Shown one piece after another: positions 30,176-40,921 of a DNA stretch of 64,000 bases. A program made the translations under genes and the position numbers. Within the stretch, counting starts at the first letter, position 1; the number at the start of each line of letters is the position of its first letter. The DNA lies in NCBI GenBank assembly GCA_902585365.1, contig CACIDF010000003.1, positions 1 through 64,000 of the forward strand, written 5' to 3'. This stretch comes from an uncultured Pelagibacteraceae bacterium (GTDB taxonomy: Bacteria; Pseudomonadota; Alphaproteobacteria; Pelagibacterales; Pelagibacteraceae). A model generated the notes under the pieces. That model worked only from the letters and a program-made list of their open reading frames with translations. It ran no database searches and was not told the DNA's origin.

Positions 30176-30831
30176 TTTAATGAATCTAATAATTTTTTTG
30201 CTGCTATTTGTTCTGCTTCCTTCTTTGAATTACCTACGCCAATGGTGTTTTTAGAATTTTTAATTTTGACCGAAACTTTTATTAGCGGTTTGTGTCTTGG
30301 ACCCTTATTTTCTATTAACTTATATATTGGAAGAGTCTTATGAGTTTTTAATGAATATTCCTGTAATTTTGTTTTTGAATCCCTTTCTGTAATAAGGCTT
30401 CTATTTAAATATTTTTTCCAATTTTTAATTATAAATTTTTCAGCAACATCTAAACCCTGGTCTAAATAAATACAACCAATTACCGACTCTAAACAATCAG
30501 ATAAAACTTTGTTTTCGATATTTGAAATTTTATTTGAATTTTTGATTAAAATATAGTTTTGAAGATCGATACTTTTGGCTATATTTGCACATTGTTTCTT
30601 ATTAACAAGTGAAGCTAATTTTTTATCTAAATCACCTTCTTTATCTTTTGGAAAAAATTTTAGTAAGTTCTGAGATATTATCAAACCTAAAACTCTGTCA
30701 CCTAAAAATTCTAGTTTTTCATTGTTATCTACAGGATCATAGCTCTTGTGCGTAAAACATTTTAATAAGAGTTTTTCATTTTTAAAGATGATACCTATTT
30801 TTTTTTGAAAATTATTTAGACTTTTATCCAT
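30172..30831 (-). CDS. rnc: Ribonuclease III
   Basis: 'NEKLEFLGDRVLGLIIS', 'DCLESVIGCIYLDQG', C-terminal dsRBD. Confidence 0.96.
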   Translation of the reverse strand: MDKSLNNFQKKIGIIFKNEKLLLKCFTHKSYDPVDNNEKLEFLGDRVLGLIISQNLLKFFPKDKEGDLDKKLASLVNKKQCANIAKSIDLQNYILIKNSNKISNIENKVLSDCLESVIGCIYLDQGLDVAEKFIIKNWKKYLNRSLITERDSKTKLQEYSLKTHKTLPIYKLIENKGPRHKPLIKVSVKIKNSKNTIGVGNSKKEAEQIAAKKLLDSLK

Positions 30832-31559
30832 TATACAATTTTTTTAAAAAATCTTTCTATTCTAATAATTTTTTTCCAGTTCCAAAATTTAAATACACTA
30901 CCCTCTTTTATATTTGTTGAAAAAAAAATAAATTGAGCCTTTCCTACTAAGTTATCTTTGTGAACATAGCCCACACTAGTTAAGAATCTGCTATCTTTAG
31001 AACAATCTCTGTTATCTCCTAAAAAGAAATAATGGTCTTTAGGAACTAAAAATTCATCTGAGTTTTGATAGCTTCCATTTTTATAGTATGTAGTTAAATA
31101 CTCTTTTTTATTAAATAATTGTTCCTTAAAAATATGTGTATCTACAATTGATTTTCCACAATAAATTTTAGATTTATACTCTATTTTTGATTTTAAAATT
31201 TCGATATTATTTAAATATAAATTTCCATCAATAAATTGGATTTTATCACCAGGTAAACCTATCAATCGTTTTATATAATCTGTTCTATTATCTGCAGGAG
31301 TTTTAAAAACTATAATATCTCCTCTTTCAGGTTCTGAAAATAAAATTCTGTTTTTTATAGGACCCAAACTAAAAGGAAAAGAATGCTTACTATAACCGTA
31401 TGATAATTTTGATACAAACAATCTATCACCAACTAATAAAGAAGGTTCCATAGAAGATGAAGGAATATAAAAAGGCTGTAATAAAAGAGATCTTATTAAA
31501 ATAGCAATTATTAATGCATAAAATATCGTTTTTAAATTTTCTAAAATTATTTTTTTCAT
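30831..31559 (-). CDS. lepB: Signal peptidase I
   Basis: 'IPSSSMEPSLLVGDRLFVSKLSYG', 'RGDIIVFKTP', 'YIKRLIGLPGD', 'FFLGDNRDCSKDSR'. Confidence 0.96.
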   Translation of the reverse strand: MKKIILENLKTIFYALIIAILIRSLLLQPFYIPSSSMEPSLLVGDRLFVSKLSYGYSKHSFPFSLGPIKNRILFSEPERGDIIVFKTPADNRTDYIKRLIGLPGDKIQFIDGNLYLNNIEILKSKIEYKSKIYCGKSIVDTHIFKEQLFNKKEYLTTYYKNGSYQNSDEFLVPKDHYFFLGDNRDCSKDSRFLTSVGYVHKDNLVGKAQFIFFSTNIKEGSVFKFWNWKKIIRIERFFKKIV

Positions 31560-31945
31560 TTTAATTTTTGTAAAATAACATATGAAATTGAATGTTTTTT
31601 TTCATCTGACAGAGATAAGTGAGCTTTAAAATTTTTTAATTTATATTTTTCTTTTAAAATATTTTTTAATTTTTTGTTAAACATAAAATATGGTTTTCCT
31701 TTTTTATCATTTAGAATTGAAATATCAGTAAAACACAAATTATTTCTAAAACCTGTACCTAAGGATTTAACAAATGCCTCTTTTGCAGAAAATCTTTTAG
31801 ACAAAAACAACAATTTATTTTTTTTGTTTTTTAAGATATGAATTTCTTTTTGGCTACAAATACGTTTAATAAAGTTTTTTTTTCTAAATAATTTTTTAAA
31901 TCTTTTGTTATCGACTATGTCAACACCAATGCCAAATATATTCAT
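31556..31945 (-). CDS. acpS: Holo-[acyl-carrier-protein] synthase
   Basis: 'MNIFGIGVDIVDNKRFKKL', 'FSAKEAFVKSLGTGFR'; start moved to the internal Met adjacent to the pdxJ stop. Confidence 0.92.
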   Translation of the reverse strand: MNIFGIGVDIVDNKRFKKLFRKKNFIKRICSQKEIHILKNKKNKLLFLSKRFSAKEAFVKSLGTGFRNNLCFTDISILNDKKGKPYFMFNKKLKNILKEKYKLKNFKAHLSLSDEKKHSISYVILQKLK

Positions 31946-31946
31946 T

Positions 31947-32660
31947 TTATTTAATAATTTTTTTAAAGTTTTTAATAACTTTAGATATACCAATTTTAAT
32001 ACTTTCACCTATGATAAAGTGACCAATATTATATTCGGTAATATGTGAAATTTTAGTTAATAGTCTTGTCGTTTTGTAATCAAGCCCATGTCCTGCATGA
32101 ATTTTAATATTATTTTCTACTCCAAATTTTGAGCATTTTTTTATCTTTAAAAATTCCTTTGAAAAATTTTTATTATTTTTAACAAGTCTTGAAATTTTTC
32201 CAGTATGAAGTTCAACACATTTAGCTCCAATTTTTTTTGACAATATGATATTTCTTATCGAAGGGTCTATGAATAAACTTGTTCTGATATTTTTATTATT
32301 CAATTTAGTTACAATTTTTTTTATTAAATTATAATTCTTATTTAAATTAAGCCCACCTTCAGTAGTAACTTCGTTTCTTTTTTCAGGTACCAAACAAACA
32401 AATTTAGGTTTATTCTTAATTGCAATTTCCATCATTTTAATATTTGCTGCCATCTCCATATTTATTAAATATTTTTTATTACATAAAATTTTTAAATCTT
32501 GATCTTTTATATGTCTCCTATCTTCCCTTAAGTGAACAGTGATTGAGTCAGCACCAGAGTCCTTAACAATTTTTGCAATTTCAATAACACTTGGATGACC
32601 TTCTCCTCTAGCATTTCTTACTGTAGCAACATGGTCAATGTTTATGCCAAGTTTAGTCAT
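31947..32660 (-). CDS. pdxJ: Pyridoxine 5'-phosphate synthase
   Basis: 'LGINIDHVATVRNARGEGHPSVIEIAKIVKDSGADSITVHLREDRRHI'. Confidence 0.96.
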   Translation of the reverse strand: MTKLGINIDHVATVRNARGEGHPSVIEIAKIVKDSGADSITVHLREDRRHIKDQDLKILCNKKYLINMEMAANIKMMEIAIKNKPKFVCLVPEKRNEVTTEGGLNLNKNYNLIKKIVTKLNNKNIRTSLFIDPSIRNIILSKKIGAKCVELHTGKISRLVKNNKNFSKEFLKIKKCSKFGVENNIKIHAGHGLDYKTTRLLTKISHITEYNIGHFIIGESIKIGISKVIKNFKKIIK

Positions 32661-33238
32661 TTTAAAAATCTACTTCCTGGTTTAGTCACAGGTTTATTTT
32701 TTAAAAAAGAAGGTAAGTTTTTTTTGCTATAAGTTGGAATTTTCAATTTTACTTGGGATATAATCTTATTTTTTATTTTTGTTTTACTGGATCTATCAAT
32801 TATACAAGCAAATCCAACCAACTTGGCTTTACATTTTTTTATCAATTTAAAACATTCTAAACTTGATTTTCCTGTAGTAATAACATCTTCGACAATAAGA
32901 ACTCTTGAATCTTTTTTTATTGAAAATCCTCTTCTTAATGTAAATTTTTTATTTACTCTTTCACAAAAAATTGTTTCTTTACCTAATAACTTACCAATTT
33001 CATACCCAATTATAATCCCACCCATCGCAGGTGAGAGAATTATATCAATTTTTTTTACTTTTTTTTTAATTTTAGATGCAAGGGATTTTACAAATTTTTC
33101 TGAAAGTTTAGGGTAACTTAAAAGTTTAGCACATTGGACATAATGTGCAGAGTGAAGTCCTGAGGATAAAATAAAATGCCCTTCTAATAATGCGTTAGTT
33201 TTTTTTAAGACCTTCAAAGAGTTTTTTAAAGAAAGCAT
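32657..33238 (-). CDS. pyrE: Orotate phosphoribosyltransferase
   Basis: 'ALLEGHFILSSGLHSAHYVQCA', 'VLIVEDVITTGKSSLE'. Confidence 0.95.
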   Translation of the reverse strand: MLSLKNSLKVLKKTNALLEGHFILSSGLHSAHYVQCAKLLSYPKLSEKFVKSLASKIKKKVKKIDIILSPAMGGIIIGYEIGKLLGKETIFCERVNKKFTLRRGFSIKKDSRVLIVEDVITTGKSSLECFKLIKKCKAKLVGFACIIDRSSKTKIKNKIISQVKLKIPTYSKKNLPSFLKNKPVTKPGSRFLK

Positions 33239-34955
33239 ATTTTTTATTAGTATGTCTAATTATTTTAAACCTGTATTGCCTCTGTTTTAACTCACTTAAA
33301 AGTTTTGTAAAGTTTTTGAGATCAGAAATTATAAGATTAAATTTAAAGTTTATTGATGTTTTTGTTTTTTCCGTCATTTCTACACTCGATATATTAATTT
33401 TATTTTGCCCAACTAATGAAGTTACGTCACCCAAAATTCCTGGTTTATCTGGTAATGAAACCCATAATGATGTATTATATTTTTTATCAATCTGTTTAGA
33501 ATTTTCTCTATATTGCCAATACTTTCTTATTGCAGAACGAGCTTTACCAGTTTTAGTTGATGAAAGCCAATGAAGAGATGGGGAAACTTTTTTTGAGGTT
33601 GTTATTTTTACAACATCCCCATTTCTTAACTCACTCTGCAAGGGGCTATCCTTTCCATTAATTTCACATCCAATAGCAGTATCGCCTATTTGTGTGTGCA
33701 CGGCATATGCAAAGTCTATTGGAGTAGCATTTTTTGGTAATTTTATTACAGATCCTTTTGGTGTAAAACAAAAGACATTTTCTTGAAACATTTGAAGTTT
33801 CGTATACTCAAAATAATGTTCAGGATTTTCATTCCTCTCAATAATATCAACTAAATCTTTAAGCCAATCATACTCTTTCCAGGTTAATGAATTAAATCTT
33901 TCATTTGATTTATATTTCCAATGTGAAGCTATTCCTCTCTGAGCAAATTCATGCATTTGCATTGTTCTTAGTTGAATTTCAATAGGTCTTTTATTCGGAC
34001 CAATTATTGCAGTATGTAATGACTGGTATTTATTAATTTTTGGAGAAGAGATATAATCTTTAAATCTTCCTGGTATGCAATTCCATTTTGAATGAAAAAC
34101 GCCTAAAGCTTTATAACAATCAGTTACACTATCAACGATTACTCTAAACCCTATTATATCAGTTATTTGTTCCAAAGAGGTTCTTTTCTTCTGAATTTTC
34201 CTCCAAATAGAAAATGGTGTTTTTTCTCTTCCAAAAATTTTAACTTTTATATTTGAGGTGTTAAGGATTTTTGTAAACTCCTCTGAGAGGGATTTAAAGT
34301 TCATTAAATTATTATATTTTATTTCATCTAACCTATTTTTAATTAATGTTCTCGCTTCATTATTTAATACTTCAAAAGAAAGATCTTCTAATTCGTCTCT
34401 TATTCTATTCATGCCCATTCTATCTGCAAGAGGAGCATAAATTTCCATAGTTTCTTGTGCTTTTCTTATTTTCTTATCATCGTCTTTAAGATATTTTATT
34501 GTTCTCATATTGTGTAATCGGTCTGCAATTTTAACTAACAAGACTCTAATATCTTTAGATGTAGCAATAATCAGTTTTCTAAAATTTTCAGCTTTAGTAA
34601 ATTTTTTTTTATCTTGATCGGCAATTGCTTGATTTTCAAAAACTGAAATTTTTGTTACACCTTCAACTAAATCAGCAACTTCTTGACCGAATTCTTCTTT
34701 TATAGTTTGATATGTTGCGTGGGTATCTTCAATAGTGTCATGGAGAAGACCTGTTGTTATAGTGGCACTATCTAGTTTCAAATCAGACAATATATTTGCC
34801 ACAGCAACAGGATGATTGATGTACGGAACACCTTCATCTCTTTTTTGCTTTTTATGAGCATCAAGAGCAAAATTGTATGCTTTTGTTAATGCATCAGGAT
34901 TTAAAAACTTATTGTATTCTTTGACTTTATTAATTAATTCTTCAGATTTTAACAT
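33195..34955 (-). CDS. rsh: Bifunctional (p)ppGpp synthetase/hydrolase, Rsh (RelA/SpoT)
   Basis: HD 'LLHDTIEDTHATY', synthetase 'GRFKDYISSPKINKYQSLHTAI', TGS and C-terminal ACT domains. Confidence 0.96.
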   Translation of the reverse strand: MLKSEELINKVKEYNKFLNPDALTKAYNFALDAHKKQKRDEGVPYINHPVAVANILSDLKLDSATITTGLLHDTIEDTHATYQTIKEEFGQEVADLVEGVTKISVFENQAIADQDKKKFTKAENFRKLIIATSKDIRVLLVKIADRLHNMRTIKYLKDDDKKIRKAQETMEIYAPLADRMGMNRIRDELEDLSFEVLNNEARTLIKNRLDEIKYNNLMNFKSLSEEFTKILNTSNIKVKIFGREKTPFSIWRKIQKKRTSLEQITDIIGFRVIVDSVTDCYKALGVFHSKWNCIPGRFKDYISSPKINKYQSLHTAIIGPNKRPIEIQLRTMQMHEFAQRGIASHWKYKSNERFNSLTWKEYDWLKDLVDIIERNENPEHYFEYTKLQMFQENVFCFTPKGSVIKLPKNATPIDFAYAVHTQIGDTAIGCEINGKDSPLQSELRNGDVVKITTSKKVSPSLHWLSSTKTGKARSAIRKYWQYRENSKQIDKKYNTSLWVSLPDKPGILGDVTSLVGQNKINISSVEMTEKTKTSINFKFNLIISDLKNFTKLLSELKQRQYRFKIIRHTNKKYAFFKKLFEGLKKN

Positions 34956-34975
34956 GCCTACTTATACCATTACTT

Positions 34976-35527
34976 TCAAAATATTTTAATACTTCTAAGA
35001 GACTTTATATCAAGATTTTTAATTAATTTATCAATTGTTGTGTTGGTTTTAGGATATATCCATCCCTTTTCAATTTCAAATAATGGCACTAATACAAAAT
35101 TACGACTTCTTAAACGAGGATGTGGTACCTGCAGATTTTTTTCTTGAAATCTAAGACCTTTAAAATCAATAATATCAATATCACATGTTCTTGGAAAATT
35201 TTTAATTTTTCTTTTTCTACCAAGTTTTATTTCAATATTTTTAAGTTTCTTTATTAATGAAAATGGATTTAATTTAGTTTTACATTTCAAAATAATATTT
35301 AGATATTTTGGAAAATTTTCATTTGGCCAAGAATTGGTCTCATAATAACTAGAAACCTTATATATTGAACAAAAATTACTTAATAAATAGCATGCATAAT
35401 TGATGTTGTTAATTCTATTTCCAACGTTTGAACCAATTCCTAAATAAACTGGTTTATGAGGATTTTCTAAAATATCTTGCTTTGTCTCTATTCCAATCTT
35501 TTCTTTTAATTGCTTGTCTTTTATCAT
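34976..35527 (-). CDS. folK: 2-amino-4-hydroxy-6-hydroxymethyldihydropteridine pyrophosphokinase
   Basis: '[19 protein letters not shown]', '[10 protein letters not shown]', '[19 protein letters not shown]'. Exact start uncertain. Confidence 0.9.
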   Translation of the reverse strand: MIKDKQLKEKIGIETKQDILENPHKPVYLGIGSNVGNRINNINYACYLLSNFCSIYKVSSYYETNSWPNENFPKYLNIILKCKTKLNPFSLIKKLKNIEIKLGRKRKIKNFPRTCDIDIIDFKGLRFQEKNLQVPHPRLRSRNFVLVPLFEIEKGWIYPKTNTTIDKLIKNLDIKSLRSIKIF

Positions 35528-35924
35528 ACTGTTTTTTTCCTTTTGCAACTGCTATTTCAATTTTTGCTTTCCCTTTTTTAAAATACATTTTGGTAGGTAT
35601 TAATGTAAATCCTTCTCTTTGCATTTTACCTATTAATTTATTTATTTCTTTTTTATTTAATAATAATTTTCTTTCCTCAATAGGATTATGATTTAACATG
35701 CTTGCTTGTTTATATGATGATATATGAGAATTAATCAAATATAACTCACCATCTCTTTCAATCGCATATGCTTCTGCAATATTTACTTTGCCATTTCTTA
35801 CTGATTTAATTTCTGAACCTTTAAGAATTAATCCTGCTTCGTATAAATCCTCAAAAAAATAATTGAACGATGCTTTTCTATTTAAACAAATTATTTTTAA
35901 ACCAGGATTGGTTTTACTTTTCAT
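35454..35924 (-). CDS. smpB: SsrA-binding protein SmpB
   Basis: '[40 protein letters not shown]', '[20 protein letters not shown]'. Confidence 0.97.
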   Translation of the reverse strand: MKSKTNPGLKIICLNRKASFNYFFEDLYEAGLILKGSEIKSVRNGKVNIAEAYAIERDGELYLINSHISSYKQASMLNHNPIEERKLLLNKKEINKLIGKMQREGFTLIPTKMYFKKGKAKIEIAVAKGKKQYDKRQAIKRKDWNRDKARYFRKSS

Positions 35925-36808
35925 TAACTTAATAATTTTGCAATTGACAATGCTTTATCAACTTCTTTTTTAGTTTCCTCTTTAATATTCACTAATGGTA
36001 ATCTAATTTCATCACTACATAACCCCAAAATTTTTGCTGCATATTTTACGGGAGCAGGATTGCTCTCAATAAACAAAGCCTTATGTAATGGCTGTAAAAT
36101 TTTATCAATACTTTCAGCTTTTTTTATATCTTGGTCCTTGTTAGATTTTGATAATCTCTGCATTTCAGAACATTGTTTTGGAGCAATATTTGCTGTAACA
36201 GAAATTATTCCCTCTCCTCCTCTTTTATTAAATTCAAATGCTAAACCGTCTTCTCCAGTTAATTGTATAAATTCTGGTCCTAACTTTTTAATAGTTTGGT
36301 CTAACCTATTGAGATCACCAGTAGCATCTTTAACACCTGCTATATTTTTAAGCTCAAACAATCTAGCCATTGTATCTACTGACATGTCAATTACACATCT
36401 GCTTGGTATGTTATAGATTATTATTGGCAGGCTAGTATTATCATTAATGGCTTTGTAATGACGATATAAACCCTCTTGTGTTGGTTTGTTATAATAAGGT
36501 GTAACTACTAATACTCCATTAGCTCCAGCCTTTTCAGCATGTTTTGTCAATGAAACTGCTTCTTCGGTTGAGTTTGATCCTGTACCGGCTATTACTGGAA
36601 CTTTACCTCCGGACTCTTTAATGCATATTTCGATTACTTTTTCATGTTCATTATGACTTAATGTGGGAGATTCACCTGTAGTACCCGCGGGAACTAAGCC
36701 GTTAGTGCCATTTTCAATATGAAAATTAATTAATTTTATATAGTTTTCTTCATCTAATACATTATCCTTAAAAGGAGTTATTAAAGCAACATTTGATCCT
36801 TTAAACAT
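35924..36808 (-). CDS. dapA: 4-hydroxy-tetrahydrodipicolinate synthase
   Basis: '[18 protein letters not shown]', '[18 protein letters not shown]', 'YNIPSRC', 'GVKDATGDL'. Confidence 0.96.
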   Translation of the reverse strand: MFKGSNVALITPFKDNVLDEENYIKLINFHIENGTNGLVPAGTTGESPTLSHNEHEKVIEICIKESGGKVPVIAGTGSNSTEEAVSLTKHAEKAGANGVLVVTPYYNKPTQEGLYRHYKAINDNTSLPIIIYNIPSRCVIDMSVDTMARLFELKNIAGVKDATGDLNRLDQTIKKLGPEFIQLTGEDGLAFEFNKRGGEGIISVTANIAPKQCSEMQRLSKSNKDQDIKKAESIDKILQPLHKALFIESNPAPVKYAAKILGLCSDEIRLPLVNIKEETKKEVDKALSIAKLLS

Positions 36809-36849
36809 ATGAACTTATAACATAAATTATCGATTCATTTACTAAAATT

Positions 36850-39078
36850 ATGATCAAATATAAAAAAATATCTATTCTAATTACAATATTCTGTTTCATA
36901 ATTTTGTCATCCAATGCATTAAGTGAAAATTTAATTATACCAAAGAAAAAACCAGAAATTAGCACTGAAAAAAAAGTTATTAGCGAGCTTAAAAGTGAAA
37001 TTTTACCTTTAAAAAAACCTTCATTAGGTATTAAGACGGATAACAAGGCTCAAAAGGAGGATAAAAATAAGAATAATTTAGGTATTATTTTACCTAAAAA
37101 CAAACCATTGGTGATTGCAAAAAAAAAGGTTGAAAAGAAAACCAAAAAACTAAAATCAAAATATTATAATAAAAAAGACTTCGAAGTAGCTAAAAAAGCA
37201 ATCTCTCTTATGGAAAAAAGAAAATGGGAAACAGCAATTAAATTATCCAAAAAAGCAAAAGATAAATCAATATATAATTTTATAGTTTGGAGATATTTAT
37301 TAGAAAAAAGTAATAATGCAGATTATAGTCTTTATAGTGAATTCTTGGAAAAAAATAAAAAATATCCAAGAATTGGTAGAATAGAATATTTATCTGAGAA
37401 AAAATTATCTACAAAAAAAATAAGTCCAAAAAAGATTATTAAAATATTTGAAGAAAAAGAACCGCTAAGCGGATTTGGTGAAATGATACTAGGAGAAAGT
37501 TTAATTAAGGAAGGAAATATAGCTGCTGGTATAAATTTGATTAAAAAAGGATGGATTAGAGCAGAACTTAACAAAAATGAATTAAGAATTTATAAGAAAA
37601 AATTTAATAAATATCTGAAATCAGAAGATCATATTAAAAGAGCAGATTATTTAGCATGGGAAAATAAATATTGGGATCTAAAAAGAATGTTAAGATATCT
37701 TCCTAAGGACTATCAGGCACTTTATAACGCAAGACAGCTTTTAATGAGTAAATCCTATGGTGTAGATGCAGCAATCTCAAAAGTTCCAGAAAAGTTTAAA
37801 AATGACTCAGGTTTAAACTATGATAGATTAAAATGGAGAAGAAAAAGAGGTAGGGTCGATAGTTCTTTAGAAATATTATTAAATATTAAAAATAACAAAA
37901 ATTATTTAGTTAGACCCGATAAATGGTGGATTGAAAGATCAATTATTGCTAGATCTTTAATATATAAAAAGAAATATCAAACTTCTTACGAAATCGTAAA
38001 TGATCATGCTCTTGATAAAGGCACACCAGAGTATGCTGAAGCTGAATGGTTAAGTGGCTGGATATCACTAAGTTTTTTAAACGACCCTTTAAGAGCTCGT
38101 GAACATTTTAAATCTTTTTTTGAAAATGTAGGATACCCGATTAGTTTATCAAGAGGAGCTTATTGGATTGCTAGAAGTTACGAAGCGTTGAGTGACACTG
38201 TAACTGCAAACAAATATTATAAAATTGCATCCGCCTACCCCACTACCTATTATGGACAGTTATCCCACTTAAAAATTTTTAAAAATGAAAAATATACTCT
38301 TTCTAATTCATCAAAAATTGATGAGAGTTACAAAAAGGATTTTTTTAAAAAAGACCTTTATAAACTAGTACATTTACTGCATGAATTAGATAAGGATAAA
38401 TATACCAAACATATTTTGAGATATTTAGCTTTAGATAATATTGATAAAGGAAGTGAAATATTGTCAGCTCAACTTGCTACAGATATTTTAAGATACGATT
38501 TTGCAATACAAATTTCTAAAATAGCATCTTATGAAAAAAGATTTCACAACAAATATAATTATCCAGTAATAAATACACCTAGTTATGTTGCTGGAAGAAA
38601 AATACCTGACCAGGCATTAATTTTAGCTGTTATAAGACAAGAAAGTGAATTCGATTCTAAAGCTAATAGTTATGCTGGAGCAAAAGGGATGATGCAGCTT
38701 ATGACTTACACAGCTAAAGTTGTAGCAAAGCAAGCCAAACTACCATACTCAAAATCAAGATTAACACAAGATCCAGAATATAATATCAAACTGGGTTCTC
38801 ATTATTTAGCAGGTTTAATATTAGAATATGATGGATCATACCCGTTTGCAATTGCAGCATATAATGCAGGTCCTAAAAGAGTTAGATATTGGAAAAAGCT
38901 AAATAAAGATCCTCAAAAAAGACAAATTGATTATGTTGATTGGATTGAACTTATAAAATTTAAAGAAACAAGAAATTATGTTCAAAGGGTATTAGAAAAT
39001 TATAATGTATATAGATACATTCTCAAACAAGAGCCTGTAGACATAAAAAATTTTTTCTTAAATGAACCGCTATACTAA
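36850..39078 (+). CDS. slt: Soluble lytic murein transglycosylase
   Basis: 'ALILAVIRQESEFDSKANSYAGAKGMMQLM' and 'YPFAIAAYNAGPKRVRYW' SLT motifs after a long alpha-superhelical N-terminal region. Confidence 0.93.
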   Translation: MIKYKKISILITIFCFIILSSNALSENLIIPKKKPEISTEKKVISELKSEILPLKKPSLGIKTDNKAQKEDKNKNNLGIILPKNKPLVIAKKKVEKKTKKLKSKYYNKKDFEVAKKAISLMEKRKWETAIKLSKKAKDKSIYNFIVWRYLLEKSNNADYSLYSEFLEKNKKYPRIGRIEYLSEKKLSTKKISPKKIIKIFEEKEPLSGFGEMILGESLIKEGNIAAGINLIKKGWIRAELNKNELRIYKKKFNKYLKSEDHIKRADYLAWENKYWDLKRMLRYLPKDYQALYNARQLLMSKSYGVDAAISKVPEKFKNDSGLNYDRLKWRRKRGRVDSSLEILLNIKNNKNYLVRPDKWWIERSIIARSLIYKKKYQTSYEIVNDHALDKGTPEYAEAEWLSGWISLSFLNDPLRAREHFKSFFENVGYPISLSRGAYWIARSYEALSDTVTANKYYKIASAYPTTYYGQLSHLKIFKNEKYTLSNSSKIDESYKKDFFKKDLYKLVHLLHELDKDKYTKHILRYLALDNIDKGSEILSAQLATDILRYDFAIQISKIASYEKRFHNKYNYPVINTPSYVAGRKIPDQALILAVIRQESEFDSKANSYAGAKGMMQLMTYTAKVVAKQAKLPYSKSRLTQDPEYNIKLGSHYLAGLILEYDGSYPFAIAAYNAGPKRVRYWKKLNKDPQKRQIDYVDWIELIKFKETRNYVQRVLENYNVYRYILKQEPVDIKNFFLNEPLY

Positions 39079-40657
39079 ATACATAAATCAAAATTATCAT
39101 TATTTAATATTTTTTTTATTTTTTTTATTACAGGTACTATCATATGATGATTTCGGTTATTCTTGGGATGAGTCTCTGTCAAGATTAAACGGAATTGTAT
39201 CCTTTAATTATATTTTAGAAAAATTAAATATCTTAGAAAATTTAAAATATGATAACGTACCAAATTTAAATGATTACATTGACAATGAATACGGTGTTTT
39301 TTTTGAGTTAATAAATATATTATTTGAAAAAACTTTATCTTTAAATGACAGTCTAGATATTTTCTATTTTCGTCATTTAATGAATTGTCTATTCTTTTTT
39401 ATTGCCTCTATATACTTTTATTACACTTTAAACTTATTCTATTCAAAAAATATATCGATTCTTGGTTTTTTATTGTTTGTATTACATCCTAGAATTTTTG
39501 CACAGTCGTTTTATAATAGTAAAGATATTATTTTTTTAGTTTTTTTTTGTATTTCAAATTTTTATTTTATAAAATTTTTCATTTCTAAAAGAATAAAATT
39601 TTTATTTCTATTATCTTTGGTAATTGGATTAACTATTGGGATAAGAGTAATGGGTATAATTATACCTTGTTTATTCACATTATTTTATATATTAGAAAAT
39701 CTTGAAAAAAATAAATTTAAAAAAATTTATCTTATAATTCCTTTTTTAATATCAACAATTATATTTACTATAATTTTCTGGCCATATTTATGGGAAAACC
39801 CCTTGAATTTGATTAACTCATTTAAAAGTATGAGTGATTACGAATGGAAAGGATTAGTTTTTTTTGAATCTAAATATTATTCTGCTCAATATCTCCCTTG
39901 GTATTATTTACCTAAAACAATTTTAATAACGATGCCAATTTTATATATTTTACTTTTTATTATAGGCAGTTTTCTAATATTCAAATTTCTATTATCAAAT
40001 TTAATTAATTTAAAAGATAGCAGTAAAAATATTTGGGAAAATAAAGAAGAACTTTTCTGTTTTTATTCATTAATAATTGTTTTTTTCACAATTGTATTAA
40101 TTATCGAACTTAACTCAACTTTATATAATGGATGGAGACAAGTTTATTTTATTTATCCTTCAATTGTCTTTATATGCATTTACGGTTTAAAACAATTATT
40201 GTATATTAAAAATATAAGAAAATTTGTGTTGAGTATTTTTGGTATTCTTCTTGTATATATCTTAAATTGGAATTATCAAAATCATCCTTATCAATATGTT
40301 TATTATAATGAGTTGATAAATAATAAAATTATTAAAAATTATGAATTAGATTATTGGGGTGTTTCTAATCTTAAAATACTTAAAAAAATTTTAGAGATTT
40401 CTAAAGATAAAAAAATAAAAATTTATAAATATAGTAACTCACCTTACGAATATAGTTTAAATATGATTGAAAAAGATCAAAGAAATAGATTAATTTTTAC
40501 TAATACAATTGATAATGCTCAATACATTGTAACCAACTACATGTATCGTTCAAAAAAACCTCATATAAAAGATACTAATTTAATTAACGATTTTAAATTG
40601 GTTTATGAAATTAATTTAGATAATGTAAGTATAAATAGTATTTATAAAAAAAAATGA
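39062..40657 (+). CDS. Polytopic membrane protein, probable GT39/PMT-like (GT-C fold) glycosyltransferase
   Basis: Multiple TM helices with an early acidic 'DDFGYSWDESLSRLNG' loop typical of GT-C enzymes. Confidence 0.6.
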   Translation: MNRYTKYINQNYHYLIFFLFFLLQVLSYDDFGYSWDESLSRLNGIVSFNYILEKLNILENLKYDNVPNLNDYIDNEYGVFFELINILFEKTLSLNDSLDIFYFRHLMNCLFFFIASIYFYYTLNLFYSKNISILGFLLFVLHPRIFAQSFYNSKDIIFLVFFCISNFYFIKFFISKRIKFLFLLSLVIGLTIGIRVMGIIIPCLFTLFYILENLEKNKFKKIYLIIPFLISTIIFTIIFWPYLWENPLNLINSFKSMSDYEWKGLVFFESKYYSAQYLPWYYLPKTILITMPILYILLFIIGSFLIFKFLLSNLINLKDSSKNIWENKEELFCFYSLIIVFFTIVLIIELNSTLYNGWRQVYFIYPSIVFICIYGLKQLLYIKNIRKFVLSIFGILLVYILNWNYQNHPYQYVYYNELINNKIIKNYELDYWGVSNLKILKKILEISKDKKIKIYKYSNSPYEYSLNMIEKDQRNRLIFTNTIDNAQYIVTNYMYRSKKPHIKDTNLINDFKLVYEINLDNVSINSIYKKK

Positions 40658-40911
40658 GATTATTTATATACAAAAGTTTTGTAATATTTATTGGAATATA
40701 TTTGTTATATAATTTTACAATTGGAATGAAAATTGATGATTATGAAAAAAAACTAGTAAATTTTGCTACAGACGAAGGTAGAGAAAAATTAAGAAACTTA
40801 ATCAGAAAAGAAATAAAAAATACTATAGATAATGAAAACGTATTTGACCCTGAAGATAGAGTTTTGGTTAAAAAATTATTAGATAAAATCAAGAAAGAAT
40901 TGGACTATTAA
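40654..40911 (+). CDS. Small hypothetical protein with N-terminal TM segment
   Basis: 85 aa; overlaps the preceding gene's stop. N-terminal hydrophobic helix, charged C-terminal region. Confidence 0.6.
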   Translation: MRLFIYKSFVIFIGIYLLYNFTIGMKIDDYEKKLVNFATDEGREKLRNLIRKEIKNTIDNENVFDPEDRVLVKKLLDKIKKELDY

Positions 40912-40921
40912 TTAAAATTAG

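Noticed and set aside
36060-36416. 118-aa + strand ORF
   Set aside because: Antisense shadow of dapA.
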